Positions 32,081-43,289 of a stretch of 64,000 bases of DNA are shown here, in pieces. The stretch comes from Schistosoma haematobium (Eukaryota > Platyhelminthes > Trematoda > Strigeidida > Schistosomatidae). The translations under genes and the position numbers were made by a program. A model generated the notes under the pieces. The model saw nothing but the letters and a program-made list of their open reading frames with translations. It ran no database searches and was not told the DNA's origin. The DNA lies in assembly GCF_000699445.3 (NCBI RefSeq), contig NC_067196.1:1-64000 (forward strand). The letters run 5' to 3'. Every line of letters starts with the position of its first letter. Positions within the stretch are counted from its first letter, which is position 1.

Positions 32081-32234
32081 TAATCTTGTCAAGATAACTA
32101 AGAACTTCAATTCCAAATCTATTTGATCTTAAAAAATTATTCCAATATATATTCAGTGACACTAACCACCAATCCCTAAACGTTTTACTATACTTTACAA
32201 TTTCTAATCAATGTTTGGTAGAAAATTGTTGGGG

Positions 32235-32608
32235 TGATCCAGCAAATTTCTCGCAAAAAACAAGCAAAGGTCAGGAAACACTAAGATGCATTTCCTCCAA
32301 TCAGCGTTCACTTTAGGTTTTAGCCAAAAATATCAAGGAAGTAAAACTTCTCGTGTAGAGGTTCTTATTGGCTGATTGCTATACTGCTACTATGTTTAAC
32401 AGCATTCCAGAATCTTCGAGAAACCCAAGGACGTTTAAAATCTTATAAAAACCTATATTGCCTGGATTAAGATGAATCTTGGAGTAGGGTACTACTCGCA
32501 TACTTCGCGCCTTCTCTCTCTCGTGTTCGAGTTGATTTATAGTTCTAGTTTGGTGGATACGGAAGAGCTTATCAAACGAATATAGCGTTCAATTTGTATA
32601 ACCTATCA
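32235..32608 (+). mobile_element. Solo-LTR-like repeat, copy 2
   Basis: Partner of 25242-25618 with the same TGATCCAGC start and TATCA end. It has the promoter-like attataaaac/ttataaaaacc stretch and cttctctctctcgtgttcg. No flanking duplication was seen. Confidence 0.45.
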
Positions 32609-32639
32609 GAAATCACAATGAAATTAATGTCAACCTTGG

Positions 32640-32908
32640 TTTATTATCCGGGGTGATTAGAAATCAAATTGTGTTCACATTGGTACTACTACGTCTATTA
32701 TTATCCTTGACTCCTCTTAACCCAATTTCCAGTCTAGTAAACGTTTTATTTTTATTTGTAAAAATTCTTAACAAGGATATGCGTGGTAAGATTGTTCGCA
32801 GTGCATTACAACAATATATCACATAGTTCTGATAATCTTCGTCTTCTCACTACATTATACGGATTTCATCATCGTTTAATATGAAATTTTAGCTTCTGAA
32901 CAAAGGTA
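32640..32908 (+). repeat. 270-bp dispersed repeat, copy 2
   Basis: Matches 27757-28035. Block A of the large duplication starts inside it (about 32757). Confidence 0.7.
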
Positions 32909-34839
32909 CATCCATCCTATTTGACTAATACGTTTGCCTGTTAATAGATGTTTACATCAAAAAATATAATGATTTTCCTATTGATCATATAGAAATGAGT
33001 CCAAATATATTCAACTATGTAGATCAAAGTCTCCGAAGATTGTTATAATAGGAAGTCGATGTATTTCAGTGAAAGTAAATTGTTGATAATTGCGAACGAT
33101 ATCTAAAATCAGACACAGACTGTAAATACAATCCCTAAAAACTTATAAATTTGTTAATGCACAAGGAGACGACTTATCTAAATTTTAGTATTTCAATGAA
33201 ATACTTCCTCATAACATTTGAGCTTGTATTAATTGTCATTAGTGTTATAACATAGGAGTAAATCACCGTGATAATATAATGTTAAGGGTTTATTTAATTC
33301 ATTCTAAACATCGAACACCGATAAATGAATAACAGTAGGTACCATGGTAAATGAATATTAATTTTAACGAAATAAATCCGAGATATTTGTGTCTTAGTTA
33401 TATTTACAAATAAGTTTCTGCTTAGTAGAGTAGAGGTGTGTTGAGTTAGTCTATAAAAATGTTGACAATAATGAAAATATTGTTTCCACGAGTATTACAT
33501 TAAAGATGTCACAGGTATTCGGAGTTTGACATCGCTTTAACCAGTTACATATAATATGAATCGTACCCACGAAGTGAAATTAAAAGTCAGAAGCAAATAG
33601 GTTCGAATATATATGTGATAGGCTATCAATATATCGAGGATCGTCTGATCTAATCTAACTAGCAAATGTAGGGGTTGTTGTGCACAGCATTCCTACTCGT
33701 GATCTGGTGCGGATGCATGACCGAGCGCCTTCAGCTAGGTGAGTCCTTTGAAACTAATGTGGTCAGCATCCAATGTCGAAGACTTACAGAGCTATTTATT
33801 TTGGGGATTCATTTACCGCTACAACATAATGTAGTCAAATAAATAGTTGTTGCTTAATTTTGTGAATTCATCAACATTATCATTGTTCCCATTAATACAT
33901 TGTCCGATCCATTCCGCTGAAAAGAAAACATACCTTTGCATACAAAAAATAAAATAGTGTTTGTGTTCGTGAAGAGTAGAATCCAGATTACAGAGTATTG
34001 AATAGAGTGTCTCCTTATACATACCTGTGTTTATTAGATATTGCTAATAACATATACATTGTAAGTGCGCAGCACCCTTACTAAATTAAGAGGCTACATA
34101 TTAGTTTGGTTGTGTGACATACACTCTTACGAAACGTCTTCATTTTGCGACAGTAATCAAGTTAATTTATCGGTAAGAAAACGTTTATAGATGAATATTT
34201 AAATAGCCTGTCAACTATTTCTTCCTCAACAACTTCCACTTCATATATATAATTAATGTTATTTGGATGACATTGTCATTGTTTTCGTCAATGTTTGTCT
34301 GTGTAGTGTGTCGGCAGAAATTTGAGAAGCTAGGTTTCATTGTTGTTGGAACAAATCAGCGAAGTGTACTTTCATTTCGAAAGAACCAATACACCTCGTG
34401 CAATCGAAACACATATTACTAAACATTGCACAATGACAATTGACTACTACGTTACCCGACGATGCTGATAACCAATGAAGAATTCAATGCAAACGTGAAC
34501 ATTGTTCCAGTATTACGTTTCTGAAAGCACCTGACGAATGTCAGTAACGGTATACGGCTTCATCACATCAACGCAGTCGAGAGAAAAGACTTGCAATGCT
34601 CTGGCAGGCAAAATAATCCTTATGACACACAAGATATCATCTTCATGTTGGTTGTGTTAAGGTTGACGTTTTAGAATGTCTTGTCTGTTCGCAAGTCATC
34701 GCTGCACTACAAGTTCCAGAAAGCAGCAAAAGAATTTCATAGCAAAGCGCGAAGTCGCCATCATCAAACAAAACTGTGTTCTAAAAGATTTAGGCTTTGA
34801 ATAGGCAGAGTACTAAAAGCTCTTAGCCCTTACAATTAT

Positions 34840-35225
34840 ATGCTAGCATGGATAAATTAAAGGCGAATTCAGAGAACTATTAATAGGATAATATAATACT
34901 TATATTCTTATTGTACAAATACATAGCTGCTAGATTATTTATATTCATACGCTTTTTATTACAAGCTTTATTTTAACCTATATACCTTTACTATACGGTT
35001 TACTATTCATAAGTCATTTCCAGTGTCTTGATTGCAGTCTCCGACAGCCTTTTCTCTTGATCGTGTACAGACGTCATTTCCTGTTTTATGGTGTAATATG
35101 ATCTGCTTGGCTTGTATATAAACCAGGGATGTTTGAAATAAATGACTCGCATAGTGGGATCTGGTATTCGTGTTGTGAACATACCTCAGTCACTACCACA
35201 GATAAACATGTTTACACTCAGTCAT
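34840..35225 (+). mobile_element. LTR-like sequence related to the Gag-Pro element LTR
   Basis: Follows the same order as the 519-bp LTR at 39460: actattaatagg, attcttattgta, ttattacaagctttatttt, a tttatggtgt stretch, tatataaacc, then gtttgaaataaa. It is about 65-70 percent similar by eye. No internal region accompanies it. Mirror copy in block B at about 57780-58165. Confidence 0.5.
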
Positions 35226-36094
35226 TCGAATAATCACTTGTTTACTTATGATCAAATGGAAATTCATTCTATGCTTGCTAATTCAACCAAACCACGATAT
35301 GCCTTTCAAGAGGTTATTTAATTCGATCTACTATTGCTAGGATGGTAGAATCCAATCAACACTGATGATCAGACAAACATAGAGTTGATTTCTGCTCAGT
35401 GATCAGTCAGCGAACTCAATAAATCCATACCTCAGGAATCCTACTGAACAGTGTATCCATAAATTAAGCATCAGGTAGAATAAAAGAATCAACTATGAAA
35501 TCAGTCACGTAATAGAGAATACTGGTCGATTGAACAAACGAAGAATTAACGTAAATCAATTAACTATTAGAACTGAATATATAAGTGTAAGAAACAAAAT
35601 ATGGCAAAATATAAGTTGAATTATCAACAGAGATCAACTTTGATGCATAATATTCAGAAATTTGATGTATGTTGATTATGACTGTTAACAGACATAAGTA
35701 GTATTTAACACCAGTGAAAAGTGGGATGTCTACGAACAGAAGTCTGACAGGATTGTGATTAAGAGAAGAAATTAGGAGACCAAAATAAGAGAAGACAACA
35801 TCAGAAATGAAGGAACAATGAAGCTTGTAATAGACGTTATAAAGAAGATATGAAAATGATATATTGGATGTATCGTGGTGCGTGCTATTCATATTGACAT
35901 AAGTAGTATATAACGCGAGTCAGTAATGTAATATCTGGCAGCAGGAGATTGAGCAAATTCAGAAAGGAAGAACGAGAATAGAAGGCAATTAGTATAGAAA
36001 TACAAAAACAATGAAGTCCGAGACAATCATTGAACATTTTGCAAATTAAGTATAATAGTACGGTTTTTCTATTTTACCAAGTAACAGTAGTGAA

Positions 36095-36460
36095 ACACTT
36101 TTATCGCGAGAACACGATTAGTTTAATGAAAACAATTATTATTATTATTATAACCAATTGTACTTGTGCTTTTTAATGCGCTCTTTGTTTAACTGTGCTA
36201 ATGGCAGCTATATTATGCTTCCATTATTATTCACACACTTTGATTGTGACTTCGAGAGAATTCGGTTACGCTCTGTAACCAAGATTACATCCTGGCACGA
36301 TCTCGGTATTCTTTCGATACCACGAGATCGCCAGCAAATATATCTCGACTTGCTCCATTAACTGCCTTCTGATATTTGGCTTCCGGGGGATTTTTTGGAG
36401 TCAATTGGCATGTGTTTCTCTGTTGCGGTGTTCATAGTCAATTTCGAAACAACACCACGC
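36095..36460 (+). repeat. ATT-containing repeat inside block A
   Basis: Diverged member of the family at 13355-13760. Shared parts are acacttttatcgcgagaac, a short ATT tract, tttgtttaactgtgc, cctggcacgatctcggtatt and cacgagatcgcc. Its copies are in block B (about 56545-56910, minus) and block C (about 61620-61985). Confidence 0.65.
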
Positions 36461-37289
36461 TATATAACTCTGTAATGTTATGCTAAATATAATTCGGTTG
36501 TCCTCACGTGCGTTCTTCTTCACCACAGTATGGTTATCACATTTGATTAAACCATTGTGGGATTTTGCGTTAAACAAGAAATCGGTCTTTCCCACTTGAC
36601 TTTGTTCATTACGCTAAGAAATTCCCAATTAATATGAATAAACAATACGCTTTTCAATAAATTCTCTTCAGATTCTATAATCGTATTATCTAAATACATC
36701 ATCCGTGAATTGGTCAGATTTAAGGTAAAATGCATCGCTTAAAATAGACAGTATGTGAATTGACGAGTGTTTGTAATAGAAAATAAAATAGACGGCTCAG
36801 TACTTTCTTGTCCCAGTGTTTATGTGTTTAAAAGGAAGTGAATTAGTATTTAGTGATGATTGAATGGCGAATTCCAATATAGATTATTGTTTCTAATCTC
36901 ACCAACCGTTATAGCTCTAGACGATATGTAACCACAGGTACGTGATATGCATATGGAATGGCTAGGCATTAATACATTTTAAAATGTGATAATATCATTT
37001 CTACTATTTATTTATTTATTTTATTTTATTGGAAGGAAACCTTATTGTCGCTGTTGTTGACTAAGATTAGTATACAGATCTGGAGAAGTAATGCAGGCTT
37101 CAAACAATTTGTACACTAAGAAGTGTTAAACTTGTAGTAAATAGCAATAAATGTGTGTAGAAGATCATTTTGATCATGATCTTAAAGTGAGTGATTATCT
37201 TGTTCAGTAAAACGATCACTAAACATTACTTCAATTGTTGTAGCTAATTAATTTCAATCATCACATATCAGATTATGTCCTATACTACT

Positions 37290-37760
37290 ATTGCATGTGT
37301 TATAACTTTTGAACCTGTGTGCCCTGTTTATTGTATAACGTAAAGATACCACCAATCAGAGAGCAGCGAACTATCGATCGAACCAGTGACGCATAAAACA
37401 CGTGCGAGCAGTCCAGAGTCCTGATTGATCCTGCTTTCCGTCTAGCACAGCTCGTTGAGTCCAGAACATCAGTCTCAGCCTCTGCAATATGAATCATTTA
37501 TTTCAAGCATACTGGGTTTATATATCAGCCAAACAGACCACAACGTACCACAAAATAGAAAATAACATTTGTACAATATTTGGCCAAATGTAGCTGTGAA
37601 TGAAGGAGGAAGTGATTAACAGACAGGGAATAATTCAACAATTGTAAATCGTATGATAATTGTTCATAGATCAAAATGAAACTCACAAGAACAGGGACAA
37701 GAATATGAACAGTTTAGTTACATAAAAATTAAACGATAAAAATATATACAAACAGTAACT
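37290..37760 (-). mobile_element. LTR-like sequence, reverse orientation, in block A
   Basis: On the minus strand it contains ttcattttgatctat, acgatttac, gatatataaacccag, gcttgaaataaatga and ends gttataaca, in the order of the 519-bp LTR of the Gag-Pro element. It is a related but distinct family. Copies occur in block B (to 55715, plus) and block C (62816-63286, minus). Confidence 0.5.
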
Positions 37761-37963
37761 ATTTGATTTCAACCATTCCAGATGATGATAAAACGATATT
37801 AAAAATCAATATAGATAGGATCAATAAAACTTCATTTCAATATTGACTAGTATCATACTTATCAAGAAAGAAAATAATCTTTGATTCAATAATGCGTTAA
37901 AATTGATCTATCTATCCAACCTTCTGCTGCTATGCATTCCACCACTGATTGGTCTCATATACT

Positions 37964-37996
37964 ACTTATGTCTACAGACATAAGTAGCATACATCA
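37964..37996. repeat. Short perfect palindrome tactacttatgtc / gacataagtagta-type
   Basis: tactacttatgtc, a 3-base spacer, then gacataagtagca. The same 13-mer occurs (as gacataagtagta) at about 35693 and 35894, so the motif is repeated within the block. Its meaning is unknown; it may be the ends of two abutting small elements. Confidence 0.5.
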
Positions 37997-39454
37997 CAAT
38001 GGGATTTCAAAATATTATTTTACCGAGACTGGATGCTCCATTAGTATTACTCTGCCATTGTGAAATATAGCTTATGAAATGGAAGATTTGAGTACACCTC
38101 CAGCAATTGATGATAGTTAACAATTGAGTTATGATAAGGGTACTAAGTACAAACGGAAGGTCGATTGGCGTGGCGGCCAATCTTCATTGATTGTGATAAT
38201 TTAAAAATGTAATAGTTATACCTAGGTGCAGCCCACTGAAATATGAAATACTGGTTATTGTAGGGAAGGTTAGCCAAACGATATAGTTGAGTAGACCTTA
38301 ACACAATTCTGACACATCAAATTAGTGACATGTGAGGTTACTCATATTGGTGGGTGAAAATTTATTTATTGAAATCCATACAATATTCGTAAAGTAAGTG
38401 ATAGAATGTTGTAAACTGGATTACGATCTAGGATTAGGAGTAATGGTTAGTAGTTGAAAAGAACAAGAATTGTATATACCTGGATGATGACTTGTTGGTG
38501 GTTAGCCTCTTTCTGTGAAGTTTCGTTCTCTGAGCTGAATGATTCACTTGGGAAGTTTTCATCGTTCTTCTGAACATACTTATTAAAACAAAATCCAGAT
38601 GGAAATTAGATATTCGAATTTCTCCACATATGACTGAAGGCTTGTTCTGTCAACCTTGATCCTGATTAGCTAATGTGCATCGTAAGGGTATTGCTTCAAT
38701 ATTGCCTTTTGATTACTTTTACAATAGAACGATTATTCGGAAAGTTGATACTCTCGGAACTATTATTCAATACATTGTTATTTGCATTTTTGTTGTGTAA
38801 TTAGTTGGTAACGTTATCACAGAAACTCTTTCTTCCCCTTGTTGTAGACTCTCAGTGAATCTATTGACTATTGTTATACGTTATACCATCTAATTATTAC
38901 TAGCTGGTTAGGTACTGTTAGCCGCATCTTCTAACACTTACATAACGATCATATTTAAAATGAGTTTTCTTATTTGGTGTTCTATGCGATCAGAAATTTC
39001 AACTATATTATTGTATGAATCACGAGTCATGATCGAGTTAGGTGCAATAGAAGGGTTAATCTGACATTTATGGTCAACTTCTAATGGACTACTGGGTAGA
39101 AAAGAACCTGATAACTGATTATCGTTTGGGCCTTGATTACTGTTCTTTGATCAGTGTGTAAATTTTCGAATAGTTTACCAGTTCAACTGGCAATATAGTA
39201 TGTGTAATCGTTTTTAATCTCCAATTATAGCAAATCAGCATTTCCTAAAACGTTACATTTCAATATTTTTATGCATTTTGAAAGTGACTAGCAGTGGCAA
39301 AGTGCTTTCCGACTGACTAACTGAAGTCCTTAATATCAAAACCGGAAAAGTACAAATCTTTGAATATATATTTGAAGAAACTAAAAACCATGGAAGTTCG
39401 GAGGATACGTAACAGAATATTTCTAGAAAGATAATGACTATTGTTTTCAGCATT

Positions 39455-39459
39455 ATGAC
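39455..39459. repeat. Target-site duplication ATGAC, left
   Basis: atgac just before the 5' LTR; the same five bases follow the 3' LTR at 42765-42769. This defines the ends of the Gag-Pro element exactly. Confidence 0.9.
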
Positions 39460-39978
39460 TGTTATATCCGAGCGAAGATTAAATTACAGGTAACTCCCGA
39501 GGACTATTAGTGGACTAATATTCTATAAATATTCTTATTGTAAAACTATTCAATCATTAGATTATGTATATTTATATCCCTCTTATTATAAGCTTTATTT
39601 TGATCTATAATTTATTATTGTACGATTTACGGTTCTTAAACTATGTTCAGTCTATTAATTACTGTCCCCCGCGTTCACAGCCACTTTTGGCTTATTTGCG
39701 TACATATGTTATTTTCTAATTTATGGTGTGTTGTGGTCTGTCTGTTTGATATATAAACCGAGTATGTTTGAAATAAACGATCTGCCCTAATTCGAAGCTG
39801 GTATTGTATTCTGGACTCAAGTGGAAGGGCTCGTAGTACATAGGACCAACAAGGACGCTAGACTGCCCACACCGGTTGAACGTCATTGGTTGGCCTAGTG
39901 TGAAGTTCGCATAAGTCGTATCCGGATTGGTAGATAGGTCGCGTGATAGCGAAACCAGACATACCCAAGGTCATAATA
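39460..39978 (+). mobile_element. 5' LTR of the Gag-Pro element
   Basis: 519 bp, beginning TGTTATATCCGAGCG and ending GGTCATAATA. It differs from the 3' LTR at only about two places (one T/C in the terminal CATAACA, and gcg/gtg near 39697). It contains TATATAAA at 39750-39757 and AATAAA at 39772-39777, unusually close together. Confidence 0.93.
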
Positions 39979-39980
39979 AT

Positions 39981-39996
39981 TGGCGACGGGGATTTT
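39981..39996 (+). promoter_or_regulatory. Primer-binding site of the Gag-Pro element
   Basis: TGGCGACGGGGATTTT begins two bases after the LTR. TGG pairs with the tRNA CCA end, and the TGGCGA start is shared with other tRNA-Arg-primed Gypsy elements. The exact tRNA is not determinable here. Confidence 0.65.
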
Positions 39997-40100
39997 GGAA
40001 AAAAATACAGGTGGTGACTCAGATTTTGAAAATAAATTAGCTGTTATAATTGCCGGTGATTTGTTTGGAATTAATATTATTATTAGCAGTGAGAAGAAAA

Positions 40101-42203
40101 ATGGCAAATTCTTCAGAACAGTTGCAGTTATTAATACAGCAGCAGCATCAAATGTTAGCTTCGCAACAAAAACTATTGGAAGCACTTTTGGGAAAACTAT
40201 CTATCCAACAAGAGATTCCAGAACATAAAAGTATCGAGTCATACCTTAATCCAGTTTCAGAATTTATATTTGATGCAGACAATGGTCGCACTTTCGAAGC
40301 ATGGTTTGGCAGAATTGAAGATATTTTCCGAGTTGAATTTGCTGCGATAGATGACGCAAAGAAAGTCCGTCTGCTATTACAGAAACTTGGTCCTAATGAG
40401 CATCAAAAGTATAAAAACCATATCCTGCCTAGACATCCGCGAGAAGTTAATTTCGATGAAACTGTTAACATCCTAAATAAAATGTTTTGTGAACAGTCGT
40501 CTTTATTCCGTATCCGGTATAACTGTCTACAGCTGACTAAAGAGGCTGATGAAGATTATACTACGTACGCCGGAAGAGTAAATTTACAAGCAGAACGATT
40601 TAAATTAAATGTGTTAACCAGTGATCAATTTAAATGCTTATTATTTATTTCTGGTCTGAACTCTCCTGTTGATGCTGATTTTCGCATGAAGTTGTTATCT
40701 CGTATGGAACATGATGATGAAATGACGTTACAAACTATCACCACTGAATGCCAACGATTAATTAACTTAAAACAAGATACAGCTATGCTGGAAACCAAAA
40801 GTGCTGCACCATCTAATTCTGTGCATGCTGTTAAAACAGGTCAAAGACAAAATACTACCAAAAGTCATAAATATTACTCGAAAACTCCTAAACCTGCAAC
40901 TAAATGTTGGTATTGTGGTGCGTGGCATTTCTCAAGATTTTGCCGGTTTAGAAATCATAGATGCACTATATGCAATAAAGTTGGCCACAAAGAGATAGTC
41001 TGCCGAACTAGAGAAAGTTTGAGATCAAAACGAACCAGACGTCCGCATCAGTACCAAAGTAAGTATATAAACAGCGTATATTCTACATTGGCTCTAAGCG
41101 TAGCGGATAAAAGAAGATATGTGGAGTTAATTGTTAATGGTGTTCATATTCAATTGCAATTGGACACAGCGTCAGATATCACACTAATCTCGAAACGAAC
41201 GTGGTATTTAATTGGGTGTCCGAAAGTATTACCAACAGAGCACACTGCACGGAATGCGTCCGGAGATATATTAAAACTTGTGGGAATGATAAAATGTTCT
41301 GTTAAATTCCGAGATAATTACTTTACAGGAAATTGTTACTTAACGAACAGACATGAGTTAGACCTTATTGGTATAGACTGGATAGATAAACTGAATTTAT
41401 GGGATGTACCATTAAATGAAATATGCACAATGAAAAGCACAAATAATCCTAGAAATCCCTTTATACCAGAAGGAGAACGTAATATTAGTAACGTGTCCAG
41501 CTCAGAGCAAGGAAATATTGTGCTAAATGCACATGAAGTTGTGACGATACCAAATGATCAAGAGCCAGACCCTGTAGATGAAGCCCGGAGTCCAGAATTG
41601 AATGAAGCACTACTGGTCCTGTCTAGCTCTGAAAATGAATTTCAGCTAGAACAAAATTATGGTCCACGTGATATTAGCCGAGAAAGTTATGGGGACTCGT
41701 ATTCAGAAAGTAACTGCAGTGACACGATGAACCCAATTATACCGAATGTTACTCAAAATCATTGTGAGACAGAAATTTATATTGAATCAGCTTATCCGAT
41801 ATCTAATGACAAGGTAGCAGATATGGGTTCTCAGAATAATGCATGTAATTTTGATGAAATTTTTTATAAAAATGAGAAAAAAATATCGGCTGAGTCAAAT
41901 TATGGTCAAAAGTCTAATGTAATTTTGTTAGATGATGATTTCCGTAATGATCCATTATCCATTGATGAAATTCCTAATGGATTTGAAAGTAATGCTTCAG
42001 AAGAATTAAACTTTGACCTCAAATCAAAGGTTGTTCATTATCATCTAGTCGTTTCTAGTGGATCCGACATTCAATGCGAGAAACGTCGTTTAAATAATGT
42101 CCTATTATTTGTAACTTGGAGATATAAGGACCCAACATTATTTCGAGGAGGAGGAGAATGTTGGAGAATTCAAAGTTACAAAAAAAAAATTCTTTATTTT
42201 TAA
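40101..42203 (+). CDS. Gag-protease polyprotein of a non-autonomous LTR element
   Basis: Open for 700 codons from the ATG at 40101 (MANSSEQLQ). An upstream in-frame ATG at 40050 would add 17 hydrophobic residues and is less likely. Residues about 55-240 form a retrotransposon Gag capsid-like region (FEAWFGRIEDIFRVEF, YAGRVNLQAERF). Two zinc knuckles follow: CX2CX3HX4C at about 269 and CX2CX4HX4C at about 288. An aspartic protease has its catalytic LDTASDITLIS near 355 (the DTG glycine is Ala). The remaining 230 residues are acidic, Ser/Asn-rich and carry no RT motif. The last 30 residues (PTLFRGGGECWR) look like the C-terminal end of a Pol, suggesting origin by internal deletion. It assembles particles and processes them; replication enzymes must come in trans. 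Confidence 0.85.
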   Translation: MANSSEQLQLLIQQQHQMLASQQKLLEALLGKLSIQQEIPEHKSIESYLNPVSEFIFDADNGRTFEAWFGRIEDIFRVEFAAIDDAKKVRLLLQKLGPNEHQKYKNHILPRHPREVNFDETVNILNKMFCEQSSLFRIRYNCLQLTKEADEDYTTYAGRVNLQAERFKLNVLTSDQFKCLLFISGLNSPVDADFRMKLLSRMEHDDEMTLQTITTECQRLINLKQDTAMLETKSAAPSNSVHAVKTGQRQNTTKSHKYYSKTPKPATKCWYCGAWHFSRFCRFRNHRCTICNKVGHKEIVCRTRESLRSKRTRRPHQYQSKYINSVYSTLALSVADKRRYVELIVNGVHIQLQLDTASDITLISKRTWYLIGCPKVLPTEHTARNASGDILKLVGMIKCSVKFRDNYFTGNCYLTNRHELDLIGIDWIDKLNLWDVPLNEICTMKSTNNPRNPFIPEGERNISNVSSSEQGNIVLNAHEVVTIPNDQEPDPVDEARSPELNEALLVLSSSENEFQLEQNYGPRDISRESYGDSYSESNCSDTMNPIIPNVTQNHCETEIYIESAYPISNDKVADMGSQNNACNFDEIFYKNEKKISAESNYGQKSNVILLDDDFRNDPLSIDEIPNGFESNASEELNFDLKSKVVHYHLVVSSGSDIQCEKRRLNNVLLFVTWRYKDPTLFRGGGECWRIQSYKKKILYF

Positions 42204-42230
42204 ATCCGAATCTAAACTTGGAATCTTTGA

Positions 42231-42245
42231 AAAAAAAAGGGGAGG
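42231..42245 (+). promoter_or_regulatory. Polypurine tract of the Gag-Pro element
   Basis: Eight A followed by GGGGAGG, ending exactly at the 3' LTR start (42246). This is the expected place and composition for the plus-strand primer. Confidence 0.85.
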
Positions 42246-42764
42246 TGTTATATCCGAGCGAAGATTAAATTACAGGTAACTCCCGAGGACTATTAGTGGA
42301 CTAATATTCTATAAATATTCTTATTGTAAAACTATTCAATCATTAGATTATGTATATTTATATCCCTCTTATTATAAGCTTTATTTTGATCTATAATTTA
42401 TTATTGTACGATTTACGGTTCTTAAACTATGTTCAGTCTATTAATTACTGTCCCCCGCGTTCACAGCCACTTTTGGCTTATTTGTGTACATATGTTATTT
42501 TCTAATTTATGGTGTGTTGTGGTCTGTCTGTTTGATATATAAACCGAGTATGTTTGAAATAAACGATCTGCCCTAATTCGAAGCTGGTATTGTATTCTGG
42601 ACTCAAGTGGAAGGGCTCGTAGTACATAGGACCAACAAGGACGCTAGACTGCCCACACCGGTTGAACGTCATTGGTTGGCCTAGTGTGAAGTTCGCATAA
42701 GTCGTATCCGGATTGGTAGATAGGTCGCGTGATAGCGAAACCAGACATACCCAAGGTCATAACA
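42246..42764 (+). mobile_element. 3' LTR of the Gag-Pro element
   Basis: 519 bp, TGTTATATCC to TCATAACA, same length as the 5' LTR. TATATAAA at 42536-42543 and AATAAA at 42558-42563. Confidence 0.93.
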
Positions 42765-42769
42765 ATGAC
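42765..42769. repeat. Target-site duplication ATGAC, right
   Basis: Partner of 39455-39459. Confidence 0.9.
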
Positions 42770-42771
42770 TA

Positions 42772-43285
42772 CGACACCGCTGAGGCATGTAATTCGAGAG
42801 CATCCTTCCAGTTAGTAGGTAACATACCGAGGTGAACTGACATATTGAATATCGCAGTGAGTCGGCTTGCAATATATTGTGCAATTTGTCTCAGGATGTT
42901 GAGTTGCATTTGATTAAGTCCTATTGACTTCTCGATGTCTTAGGTTCCAACAACCATTAAGTACATCATGTTTCTCAATGTTCGCGTTGAGAATTCGGCT
43001 CTTAGAATTTGTATTTTAGTCTAGTTGTTCGTCTGGATGAGGATCCTGAGTGGAAAATGCACCGAAATAGTTTTCTGTACCCACTGCTTCTTTATGATCA
43101 TCCTCTGTTATTTCAAACCCACCGCCTTCCGTAATTTGGTTGAGTATCGAATTTTGCATCATTCATGTCTCAGTAAACTTTTGTTATCGCACCTGATCCA
43201 AGGATGGTTGTGCACCTTCTTCCTTGAGACTAACCAGGGTATATACTTTCGACTTACCCAATTGCATTACTGCCACAAATAAGGT
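42772..43285 (-). mobile_element. CR1-like LINE fragment: start of the RT domain
   Basis: Minus-strand broken frames read FEITEDDHKEAV and AFSTQDPHPDEQLD, then DIEKSIGLNQMQLNILRQI, then LTAIFNMSVHLGMLPTNWKD. This is the linker and fingers region that opens the CR1/Jockey RT domain. The Gag-Pro element lies directly downstream on this strand, and no continuation was recognised beyond it. Confidence 0.7.
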
Positions 43286-43289
43286 CATA

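Larger units (their letters stand above)
32757..38474 (+). repeat. Large duplicated block, copy A
   Basis: 32757-37640 recurs inverted at 55370-60250 (coordinate sum about 93005). 35391-38474 recurs directly at 60917-64000 (offset 25526). Identity is very high, with rare SNPs and 1-bp indels. The block has no host gene; its content is LTR-like sequences, an ATT-containing repeat (36095-36460) and unassigned DNA. The match to copy C continues to the window edge, so the true right end is unknown. Confidence 0.9.
39460..42764 (+). mobile_element. Complete young non-autonomous LTR retrotransposon (Gag-Pro only)
   Basis: 3305 bp, with two 519-bp near-identical LTRs, the ATGAC target duplication, a primer-binding site directly after the 5' LTR and a purine tract directly before the 3' LTR. 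The only gene is a long Gag-protease frame. Reverse transcriptase, RNase H and integrase are absent, so it must use enzymes from a relative. The flanking sequence on the right is a CR1-like LINE fragment. The near-identical LTRs and open frame imply a recent insertion. Confidence 0.92.

Noticed and set aside
33819..37497. Several 60-110 codon frames repeated in blocks A, B and C
   Set aside because: They recur only because the block is duplicated. They overlap LTR-like and ATT-repeat sequence, and have no motifs, splice context or codon bias.
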